From Sandaracinobacteroides sayramensis (GTDB lineage Bacteria > Pseudomonadota > Alphaproteobacteria > Sphingomonadales > Sphingomonadaceae), in assembly GCF_022014495.1 (NCBI RefSeq), contig NZ_JAKLSQ010000007.1:199092-263091 (forward strand): DNA of 64,000 nucleotides, written 5' to 3'. Below the pieces are notes generated by a model. That model did not search any database. It was not told the DNA's origin and saw only the letters and a program-made list of their open reading frames with translations. Shown in pieces: positions 35,516 to 43,432 of the stretch; the first letter of the stretch is position 1, and each line of letters starts with the position of its first letter. The position numbers and the translations under genes were made by a program.

Positions 35516-36418
35516 ATGATCGAGAGACGGGAATTTCTGGCTGTGTCGGTGGCGCTGACGGCCGCTATGAAAGCAGAATGCGGCATGGCCGCGCCGAGGC
35601 AACGCTTCCACGCTGTCGAACGCCTGCGTGAACTGGAAACCGGCGCAGCGCGGCTTGGTGTCTGCTTCCTCGACACCGCCACGCTCGAGCAGAGCGGGAA
35701 CCGCATGGACGAGCATTTCGCCATGTGTTCGTCGTTCAAGCTGGCCTTGGTGGGCGCTTGCCTGCGCGAAGCCGACGCCGGCAGGTTAAACCTTGCGGAA
35801 ATACTGCCCTATACTCAGGCCGATCTTCTCACATGGTCGCCAATAACCCGCGAGAATCTCCGCGAAGGCGGAATGAGCATCGCAGCCCTGGCCGAAGCGG
35901 CACAGATATTGAGCGACGGCACGGCAGCCAATCTGTTGGTCAGGCGGCTGGGCGGTCCTGCCGGAGTAACTGCGAAATTTCGCGGCATGGGGGACGTGGT
36001 GACGCGGCTCGATCGGTATGAACCGATGTTGGGCATGGTCCTCTCCGCGGATTTGCGCGACACGACCACGCCGCTTGCCATGGCCCGGCTTGTCGGGCGT
36101 CTGACGACAGGCGACATTTTATCGCCAGCCTCGCGCCAAATTCTGCTTCAATGGATGGTGGATACCAAAACAGGTCCAAAGCGTATCCGCGCCGGCCTGC
36201 CTGCCGGCTGGCGGGTGGGCAATAAAACCGGAACCGGTCGCGACATCGGGATCACGAACAAGTGCAATGATGTCGCCATCATCTTTCCGCCGCACAGAGC
36301 CCCAGTCATTATATCGGCTTACTTCGACAGCGGGGAGTTTACCGACCAGGTCGAAGACCGGCATCAGGCGGTTTTGGCTGAAGTCGGGCGCATTGCAGCC
36401 GAATGGGCAATGGCCTAG
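35516..36418 (+). CDS. Class A beta-lactamase with variant active-site motifs
   Basis: A 300-residue serine beta-lactamase with a TAT-like start (RREFLAVS). The first motif is SSFK (about residue 72, matching S70xxK) and KTG appears as GNKTGTG (about 237). Two motifs differ from the usual: SDG at about 131 in place of SDN, and EPMLG at about 168 in place of ExxLN. Both positions shape deacylation, so activity or spectrum may differ. It is divergent from the ampR-type gene, hence probably inducible. Confidence 0.9.
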   Translation: MIERREFLAVSVALTAAMKAECGMAAPRQRFHAVERLRELETGAARLGVCFLDTATLEQSGNRMDEHFAMCSSFKLALVGACLREADAGRLNLAEILPYTQADLLTWSPITRENLREGGMSIAALAEAAQILSDGTAANLLVRRLGGPAGVTAKFRGMGDVVTRLDRYEPMLGMVLSADLRDTTTPLAMARLVGRLTTGDILSPASRQILLQWMVDTKTGPKRIRAGLPAGWRVGNKTGTGRDIGITNKCNDVAIIFPPHRAPVIISAYFDSGEFTDQVEDRHQAVLAEVGRIAAEWAMA

Positions 36419-36473
36419 CCACCTGGCGGAGAATGACCATGATTCCGTCGGCGAGCGCCATGTCGGTGGTGAA

Positions 36474-38345
36474 GTTGCCGCTGGACCGCCATCTCTGAAC
36501 GACTATGCTGAACTTCGACATGCCGCGCACGCCGACCGCGTTGCCGCTGGACCGCGATCTCTGAACGACTATGCCATCGACGACATCGCAACTGTGGTGA
36601 TCGAGTTGCCGCTGGACCGCGATCTCTGAACGACTATGCCATCGACGACATCGCAACTGTGGTGATCGAGTTGCCGCTGGACCGCGATCTCTGAACGACT
36701 ATGCTGGCGCTGGGATGATCAGATGTTTCCTTCGGTTGCCGCTGGACCGCGATCTCTGAACGACTATGCCAAGCTGAAGTAGAGCAAGATGATGTTCTGG
36801 TTGCCGCTGGACCGCGATCTCTGAACGACTATGCAACATGTTTCCGTTCGCGTCGCTTCGTGCTGTTGCCGCTGGACCGCGATCTCTGAACGACTATGCC
36901 CTTGGAGCCGTCGTCACGCTCCATTGGAGGTTGCCGCTGGACCGCGATCTCTGAACGACTATGCTCCCGCCTACGGAAACGAAGCGCCGTGACTGGTTGC
37001 CGCTGGACCGCGATCTCTGAACGACTATGCACTCGGGACCAAGCGTAAGTGTCACGAACCGTTGCCGCTGGACCGCGATCTCTGAACGACTATGCTGTGC
37101 CCTACGTCATGCGTTTCGCAGGTGTGTTGCCGCTGGACCGCGATCTCTGAACGACTATGCTTCGTCTCGGCCGTGGAGCCGCCCGGGATCAGTTGCCGCT
37201 GGACCGCGATCTCTGAACGACTATGCTAATTCATGGCGACCGGCAAGGGGCCGCTGGGTTGCCGCTGGACCGCGATCTCTGAACGACTATGCTTTTCGAT
37301 GAAGCGGATCACGCGCTGCCCGCGTTGCCGCTGGACCGCGATCTCTGAACGACTATGCTCTCCACGCCGATCATCCAGCAGGCGATTTCGTTGCCGCTGG
37401 ACCGCGATCTCTGAACGACTATGCTCGCCGACATCTTCGCCCATGGACACCACTTGTTGCCGCTGGACCGCGATCTCTGAACGACTATGCTCCAATAGTC
37501 ATTGGTCGGCGGTCCCGACAGTTGCCGCTGGACCGCGATCTCTGAACGACTATGCTTTTCCGCTTGCTTTCAGCTTGGCGTCGAACGTTGCCGCTGGACC
37601 GCGATCTCTGAACGACTATGCTTTTCGGTGCGGACGGAGGCGGAATTCATGAGTTGCCGCTGGACCGCGATCTCTGAACGACTATGCTCCCGGAATTTCT
37701 CATAGCTGAGATAATCGAGTTGCCGCTGGACCGCGATCTCTGAACGACTATGCTGATGCTTACAAGGCCGTCGAGCGTCCTGCAGTTGCCGCTGGACCGC
37801 GATCTCTGAACGACTATGCTCATCGTTGGAATATCCTCGGGCGAGAGACAGTTGCCGCTGGACCGCGATCTCTGAACGACTATGCTTCCAGAACTTCGCG
37901 CACGTCGCACTGAAGGGTTGCCGCTGGACCGCGATCTCTGAACGACTATGCTATCTCGCTGCGCCCGTTTGCCGGCAATCGTGTTGCCGCTGGACCGCGA
38001 TCTCTGAACGACTATGCTGCAGCAGCTCGAGCAGATGCGGCGAGAGCAGTTGCCGCTGGACCGCGATCTCTGAACGACTATGCTTCAGTCCGTGCCGTCC
38101 CGCCAGCCCCAGAGTTGCCGCTGGACCGCGATCTCTGAACGACTATGCTTCCACGGCTAACGACCCCGTCCTCTGGATGTTGCCGCTGGACCGCGATCTC
38201 TGAACGACTATGCTTCTCATCCGGAACGTCTATGCGGCTCTCGCGTTGCCGCTGGACCGCGATCTCTGAACGACTATGCTCGCGAGGGGGATGGAAAAGG
38301 CCGAGCGGAGTTGCCGCTGGACCGCGATCTCTGAACGACTATGCT
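36474..38345 (+). CRISPR. Type II-C CRISPR array, 29 repeats and 28 spacers
   Basis: Direct repeats begin GTTGCCGCTGGACCGCGATC and end TCTGAACGACTATGC (35 bases, plus T in most copies), with 29-31 base spacers and a unit of 65-66 bases. The tracrRNA anti-repeat at 43200 pairs with this strand, so crRNAs are read on the plus strand, convergent with the cas genes. The first repeat (36474) has one mismatch (C for G at position 17); the others match. Repeat ends carry TATGCT, close to a -10 element, so each repeat could drive its own crRNA, as in Neisseria II-C systems. The 72 bases before cas2 are AT-rich and hold no gene. Confidence 0.98.
36575..36669 (+). repeat. Duplicated spacer-repeat unit in the CRISPR array
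   Basis: The spacers at 36575-36604 and 36640-36669 are identical (both begin CATCGACGACATCGC and end GTGGTGATCGA), separated by one repeat. This is a tandem duplication of one 65-base unit near the left end. Confidence 0.97.
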
Positions 38346-38417
38346 AGATGTTCCATTATCTTATTGAATCTCAATGAATAATGTCGCATCCAGCATAGCC
38401 TGAAATGCTGCATATCC

Positions 38418-38756
38418 TCAGAAAAGCGCAAGTTGATCGGGGTTTTTGCGTTGTCGTCGCCTATGCTGGCCTGAGAAGCGGACAATGTTTTCATATTGCC
38501 GATCCGTGAAAGTCAGAATGTGGATATCGCCCTTTTCAGGCAGGTTTGCCTCGATTCTTCGGCAATATGCTTCATAATTTTCCTTGCCGTTGCAGAAACG
38601 AGCATAGACTGAAAACTGGCTTTTCTCAAAGCCTTCGTCCAGCAGATATTCCCGAAATCTGGTCGCCGCCCGCGATTGTTCGCGCGTGAGGACCGGAAGA
38701 TCGAACATCACGAAAATCCACATCAGGCGATACCCACTGAGCCGGGTCGCGCTCAC
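38418..38756 (-). CDS. cas2: Cas2 (type II-C)
   Basis: A 112-residue spacer-acquisition protein. MWIFVMFDLPVLTREQ carries the ferredoxin-like fold start and the conserved Asp, and FSVYARFC follows. The GTG start at 38756 overlaps the cas1 stop (GTGA). It is the last gene of cas9-cas1-cas2 and lies 72 bases from the array. Confidence 0.96.
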   Translation of the reverse strand: MSATRLSGYRLMWIFVMFDLPVLTREQSRAATRFREYLLDEGFEKSQFSVYARFCNGKENYEAYCRRIEANLPEKGDIHILTFTDRQYENIVRFSGQHRRRQRKNPDQLALF

Positions 38757-39682
38757 GGCTCGACCAGAAGCGAATCAAGCCCCGCAAGTTCGAGAGCCGA
38801 GGGTGGCGCCGGAATCCAGAGGTCGGTCGCCCGGCCGCTCTGAAAGGCGCCGGCGAGCGTCTGGCAGAGACGCGTCACCGCGTTGGTCAGCGTGGTCGTT
38901 CCGGATTCACCCGGCAGGTCCAGCGCAATCAACCGGGCGAAAGCGCGTTTGGCTCCAGGAGTGACGGTGGCTGTCCCTGCAGCCAGAAGCCGAAGCGCCA
39001 GCAGATCGACCAGCGGCCGGAAAGGCTCGATCACATCGTCCGCAAGCGCGAAGGCATTGCCGCGATTTGCATGGTGCACGCCAATGGAAGGATGCAGTCC
39101 GGCCGCGACCACGGCTCGCGCGCAAAGCGAGCGCAGGATGGTATACCCATAATTCAGCAAGGCGTTCGTTCCGTCTGCGCCCCGATCGCGGCGGAAATCC
39201 TCGCCCATAAGCAGCGGCCAGTAGCGCCGCGCAGCCTGAGCCTCGACATTGTCCGGATCCCCCGAACCGACGCGGCGTGCCAGGAGATTGAAAGGCTCAT
39301 GGTTTTTCCCGGCAGCCGCCAGAGCCGCGCCTTGCCAGCGGATCTTCGCCACCACAAGCCGCCGCCAAAGCTGCTTTGAAAGCGGGCGTCCTGCCTCCCA
39401 TTGCGCGCGCATGCGCCCGTTCTGCGCGTGATGGCCATCGAGCGGCAGGCAGACGGCGACCGGGGCATGGTTGCTGCCGCACAGCAGCAGGATCGCCCCG
39501 CGCTCGGCAAGCGCGACGACAAGATTGGTCGACCAGGTGACTCCATGCGCGTGCACGATCACTGCCGCGATGTCGTCAAGCGGCACGCGCCCGACTTCGA
39601 CACGATCTTCGGCCACGACCAGAAAGCCGCGATGCGCGGACAGGTGGCGGCCATCGGTGGCGATGTCGACAATCCGCTCCAC
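38753..39682 (-). CDS. cas1: Cas1 (type II-C)
   Basis: The integrase of spacer acquisition. The product is about 309 residues from the GTG at 39682, which is five bases after the cas9 stop codon. Visible features are the N-terminal beta domain, then NALLNYGYTILRS, GLHPSIGVHH and a later DDVIEPFRPLVD, which carry the conserved Glu, His and Asp metal ligands. The open frame continues upstream inside cas9 but is not needed. Confidence 0.96.
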   Translation of the reverse strand: MERIVDIATDGRHLSAHRGFLVVAEDRVEVGRVPLDDIAAVIVHAHGVTWSTNLVVALAERGAILLLCGSNHAPVAVCLPLDGHHAQNGRMRAQWEAGRPLSKQLWRRLVVAKIRWQGAALAAAGKNHEPFNLLARRVGSGDPDNVEAQAARRYWPLLMGEDFRRDRGADGTNALLNYGYTILRSLCARAVVAAGLHPSIGVHHANRGNAFALADDVIEPFRPLVDLLALRLLAAGTATVTPGAKRAFARLIALDLPGESGTTTLTNAVTRLCQTLAGAFQSGRATDLWIPAPPSALELAGLDSLLVEP

Positions 39683-39687
39683 GCTTC

Positions 39688-42600
39688 TTACTCCACCCTT
39701 TTCCGCCGCGTGGCGCGGCGGGCGGTGCGCGCCGGAAAGCCGGGATCCCGCACCCGGCCGATTTCGTCCACACCCACCTTTCGCGCGCGCGCCCTTTTCA
39801 GCCCGCCCGCAGTCGGGGCGATATATTTGAACGGATCCTGGTCGTTCGAGGCGGAGTCGCGCCGTTTCAGATCGCCTGCCTCGTTCGGCGCGGCGAGCGT
39901 CACCTGGCCGCTCTGGCCAAATTTCACGACGCGCATCAGCCGGCGCTCGCCGCCATCCGGCTCGATGGCGATGATGTCGTCCTGATGCAGGCTCAGCACG
40001 CGCCGGGCGGCGGGGTGCGGGCGGGGCCGCTCGCCAGGCTGATGCGCGTCGAACATCGAGACGACGTCGGAGAGCCATTTCCCATCCGGCAGTTCCCACA
40101 CGTCATAGCGATAATTGGAATCGCCTTTGTAGCCCTTGTAGGCCCGGCCCGTTGCATCACGAATCGGGATCACCGTCAGCGGCTCGGTCAATCGCACGCG
40201 GCGAATGCCGCGAAACTGCAGCGGGCCCGTGCGGGAAAAGCGGACGAGCGCCTGCTCGAAAGCCTTGTCTGCAAGCCCCGCCGTCGCGCCATGGAGGGCG
40301 ACGCGCAAATCCGGGTCGCGGATCGCCGCCACGTCTGCGGGCTTGAGGCTGCCAAGCGGCTTGCGGCGCACGACGATCGAATTGCCTTTGGCGTCCGTCT
40401 CGCCGGTCAGTCCATAGGCGGTGTCGTTGTGGAGGCGTCCGGCAGTCGAGCCATTGCCATGGCCGGCCGTACCATGATCCGGGCGATGGCTGACGACGAT
40501 TCCGCGCACGACCTCCGCCACCTCATCGCGGAAACCGTCCCAGGGGGCGGGGATATGGATGCGCTCGCGGCCTTCCTGCCCCTCCAGGCCGGAGGCGCGG
40601 GCAATGGCGTTGAGCATGCCGCGGTCGACGATGGCGACGACAATCGCATCGATGGCATGGTGGCGGTGATCGAGCCGGTTCTTGGGCTGGTCGCCGCCGG
40701 CATAGTTATGATCGGGCAGCAGATCGTTTAGGCCCAGCTTGCGGCGGACCATTTCGGTCAACCGGCCGGGGGAAACCCACACCTTGCCGCTGCCTTCGCC
40801 GGTTTCGGGATAAAGCGAAGACAGATAATCGCGCGCCAGCCGCGAGAGATACTGCGTATCGACCAGTTGCCGGGCGAGGAAGCCGCCATCGGCGGAGAAG
40901 CGCGCCATCGAATCGGGCTCGAAGCGCCAGCGCTTGCCGCGCGGCAGGCGGGAGGCGCGCTCGGCGATTTCGGCCCATTGCGCCGTGCCGCCCCAGGCCT
41001 CCCAGGGTGAACGCTTGCGTTTGAAGCGGTTGGCCTGTGCGATGCAGACCAGCTTGTTGCCGTTGCTGTCGTCCAGTGTAGCGGTGAAGGGCAGGATATG
41101 GTCTATCTCGACCGCGCCGGGCCTGAACAGCATATCGATCGAAATCTGTTCGCCGGAGTAGATGCAGCGGCGATCGAGGCAGTTCCCCGGATTGAGTTCT
41201 TCCCACAGCTTCAGCAACGCGCGGTTGGCACCGGTGTCGGGCTGGCCGATCTCCGCCAGCTTTGCCGAGCGCTTTTCCGCCGCCAGTCGGTTCTCGTTAT
41301 TCTCGCGGTTGTGGCGCTTCTTTTCCTCGTCGGTCAGCTTCAGCTCGCGCGCCAGCTCGATCGCGATCTCGGCGGGCGGCCCGAAACGCTCGATCAGCCT
41401 GTTCACCGTGCGCCGAAGCTGATTGAGCCCGATATGCACGGTTGGGTTGGTCAACTTCCCAAGCCGCTTTTCCTCCGGATGGTCGGGGTTGCCGCTGCCC
41501 GGCATCACATGGCGATCGAGCACAGCGCCATAATAGGGCAGGCTCTGGCGAATCTCTCCGGTGCGGAAATCGCTGTGGTGCAGCCCCAGCCGTTCGACCG
41601 CCTCGCTGTAGACGACCACCCGCCCATCGCCATCGCGTTCATGGGTGAGCGCATCGATCAGCCCGCGGGTGACGCTCTCGCCGAAGCGGCCATGCCCTTG
41701 GGGAAGGCGCGCGGCGGCGATCGCCTTCGTCGCCTCTGGCGGCAGATCATGCGCCTCGGCGACCCAGTCGCGAAAAGCCGCGACATCCGCATCGCTCTCC
41801 GCCGCTTCCAGCCGTTCGACGATCGCATATTGCGCCTCGAACGACAGGTGAGCCCAGCGCGTGCCAAAGCGGGTTTTGCCGCCCATTACCGCGGCGACTT
41901 CATCGCCTTTCAGCTTCGTGCGATTCTCGCTTTCCTTGTTGAAGCGCGCATCCTCGTCGAGACGGAGCGTCTTGCGCAGCGTTTCGAAGCTGACTTCGGC
42001 CTTGTCCTTCAGTTTCAGCACCAGAAGGTCTCGCTGTTCCGGCGTCAGCCGCTCAGCCACCTTTCCCGCGCGGACGATCCTGAGCGCGTTCACTTCCTCC
42101 AGCAGCCGGCGGCGCTGGAACAAAGGATGCGCCTTTGCCAGCCGCGTCTCGCCGTTGCCGAAGGTGCAGGTGCCGATCTGAGGCGTTTTTAGCGGGCGCT
42201 GGTGGAACAGAATTTCGAACAGCCGGTCATGAACCTCTGGCGTCAGAACCTCGGGATGGTGCGGCGCCTGCGCGGCCCAGATCGCGTCGAATTCCTCTTC
42301 GATCAGCGCGCGGCCGGGGTAGAAATCATAGCCCATGCCCTTGGCAACCGCGCCTTCCTCCGGGCGCAGCCGGGTGCGAACCGACAGCCCCTCCGGATAC
42401 TCCTCCGTCCCCTGACGGCGGCCGTGCAGCCATTCCCCGAACGTCCGGGCGCCGCTGTCGGCGATGGCGGCCACCAGCCGATCGACGCCAACCGCTATCT
42501 TGCCGGAATCGTCGTCGGGCCGATCGGCCTTGCGGTTGGATTTGAAGCCGCGCCGCTGGTTCAGATGCCAGACCGCCCGGCCAAGGTGCGGCAACGGTAG

Positions 42601-42930
42601 CGCCTCGTCCAGCGCGCGGGCCCGCAGGGCGAACGGATCGAGTGTATTCAGCGCCTTGCGCTCGGCTTCGTCGGCTGGAAACAGCCCGTCCGCCACCAGA
42701 TATTTCATCAGCGCGCGCTGACGCTGCAAAAAACGATCGCGGCGCCGACGCGTGGCGCGGGCATCGCGGCGGTTGACTGCGAGTGACGCGCCGGACTTCG
42801 GCTCGCGTCCGTCGGAAAAGATACGGGAGCCGGCTGCGAGAATGCGACCTGGCGCGCCATCTGCATTTAGTTGGATCGCCGCCCACCCGAGCGAGTTGGT
42901 GCCAACATCTGCCCCCAAACGCCAATACAT
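39688..42930 (-). CDS. cas9: Cas9, compact type II-C
   Basis: RNA-guided DNA endonuclease of 1080 residues, the short II-C size. RuvC-I Asp is at residue 8 (GADVGTNSLGWA) and an arginine-rich bridge helix spans about 55-75 (RRDARATRRRRDRFLQRQ). RuvC-II has EIAIELAREL near 520, HNH has EIDHILPFT near 608 with the CIYSGEQI metal-site neighbourhood, and RuvC-III has HHAIDAIVVA near 757. The last 250 residues form the wedge and PAM-interacting region. No adaptation gene cas4 or csn2 is present, which defines II-C. The tracrRNA lies upstream and divergent. Confidence 0.98.
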   Translation of the reverse strand: MYWRLGADVGTNSLGWAAIQLNADGAPGRILAAGSRIFSDGREPKSGASLAVNRRDARATRRRRDRFLQRQRALMKYLVADGLFPADEAERKALNTLDPFALRARALDEALPLPHLGRAVWHLNQRRGFKSNRKADRPDDDSGKIAVGVDRLVAAIADSGARTFGEWLHGRRQGTEEYPEGLSVRTRLRPEEGAVAKGMGYDFYPGRALIEEEFDAIWAAQAPHHPEVLTPEVHDRLFEILFHQRPLKTPQIGTCTFGNGETRLAKAHPLFQRRRLLEEVNALRIVRAGKVAERLTPEQRDLLVLKLKDKAEVSFETLRKTLRLDEDARFNKESENRTKLKGDEVAAVMGGKTRFGTRWAHLSFEAQYAIVERLEAAESDADVAAFRDWVAEAHDLPPEATKAIAAARLPQGHGRFGESVTRGLIDALTHERDGDGRVVVYSEAVERLGLHHSDFRTGEIRQSLPYYGAVLDRHVMPGSGNPDHPEEKRLGKLTNPTVHIGLNQLRRTVNRLIERFGPPAEIAIELARELKLTDEEKKRHNRENNENRLAAEKRSAKLAEIGQPDTGANRALLKLWEELNPGNCLDRRCIYSGEQISIDMLFRPGAVEIDHILPFTATLDDSNGNKLVCIAQANRFKRKRSPWEAWGGTAQWAEIAERASRLPRGKRWRFEPDSMARFSADGGFLARQLVDTQYLSRLARDYLSSLYPETGEGSGKVWVSPGRLTEMVRRKLGLNDLLPDHNYAGGDQPKNRLDHRHHAIDAIVVAIVDRGMLNAIARASGLEGQEGRERIHIPAPWDGFRDEVAEVVRGIVVSHRPDHGTAGHGNGSTAGRLHNDTAYGLTGETDAKGNSIVVRRKPLGSLKPADVAAIRDPDLRVALHGATAGLADKAFEQALVRFSRTGPLQFRGIRRVRLTEPLTVIPIRDATGRAYKGYKGDSNYRYDVWELPDGKWLSDVVSMFDAHQPGERPRPHPAARRVLSLHQDDIIAIEPDGGERRLMRVVKFGQSGQVTLAAPNEAGDLKRRDSASNDQDPFKYIAPTAGGLKRARARKVGVDEIGRVRDPGFPARTARRATRRKRVE

Positions 42931-43165
42931 GATTCGTTACTTCCCCTTTCAGCCATGATCATTCGTTTCAATTACATAATCAAGGTCGTAATTACGTAAA
43001 CGCCCACCCACACGATGACAGTTATGGATTTACAATAAATGAGATCTGAGCATAGACTGATTTGATTAAAACTCCTTCCATAAGAGACGAAGTGAATCGA
43101 GAGGACATCTGTCGGTTCAACCATTCGATTACAACCATGTTATGTCGATGACGGTCGATTACGGC

Positions 43166-43194
43166 TTGACCGAGGGTGGCATGAAAGCTATTTT
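43166..43194 (+). promoter_or_regulatory. tracrRNA promoter
   Basis: TTGACC and TATTTT are separated by exactly 17 bases, close to a sigma70 promoter. The predicted start, near 43201, falls on the first base of the anti-repeat. The rest of the 42931-43165 gap upstream of cas9 shows no gene. Confidence 0.7.
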
Positions 43195-43199
43195 GAATT

Positions 43200-43276
43200 T
43201 TCAGAGATCGCGATCTGGCGGCTAACAAGTGTCAGTACGCACCAGATAAGGCCAGCGCCACGGCGCTGGCCTTTTT
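43200..43276 (+). ncRNA. tracrRNA
   Basis: TTCAGAGATCGCG (from 43200) is the exact complement of 13 bases of the CRISPR repeat. The next part, ATCTGGCGGCTAAC, pairs with the repeat start through G-U pairs and a small bulge, as expected of an anti-repeat. A linker of about 20 bases leads to the terminator hairpin. At roughly 77 nt it is short, with a single clear 3' hairpin. Its direction sets the crRNA strand. Confidence 0.9.
43248..43276 (+). terminator. Intrinsic terminator of the tracrRNA
   Basis: AAGGCCAGCGCC and GGCGCTGGCCTT form a long GC-rich hairpin with a very short loop, followed by a run of T. It also serves as the 3' stem-loop of the tracrRNA. Confidence 0.88.
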
Positions 43277-43432
43277 GGCTTCTGGATACCGTTCTGAGCA
43301 GATTCGCCACCTAGGCGCAGTATGTATTTGAGGCGAGTGACAATCATCGTCCATATAACGTGCCTGCCTCTCAGCAGACAGGGAGTGTCAGCTATCGCCA
43401 TGCCTCGACACTCAATCTGATCAGCGCCCCTT

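Noticed and set aside
36829-38381. Repetitive open frames across the CRISPR array, with repeated peptide units such as CRWTAISERLC
   Set aside because: They are translations of the CRISPR repeats and have no start signals or homology; the array explains them.
38753-40099. Cas1 extended to 448 residues
   Set aside because: The extra part reads through cas9 in another frame; the GTG at 39682 gives the normal Cas1 length.
43022-43228. A 68-residue minus-strand frame upstream of cas9
   Set aside because: It overlaps the tracrRNA and its promoter on the other strand and has no ribosome binding site or homology.
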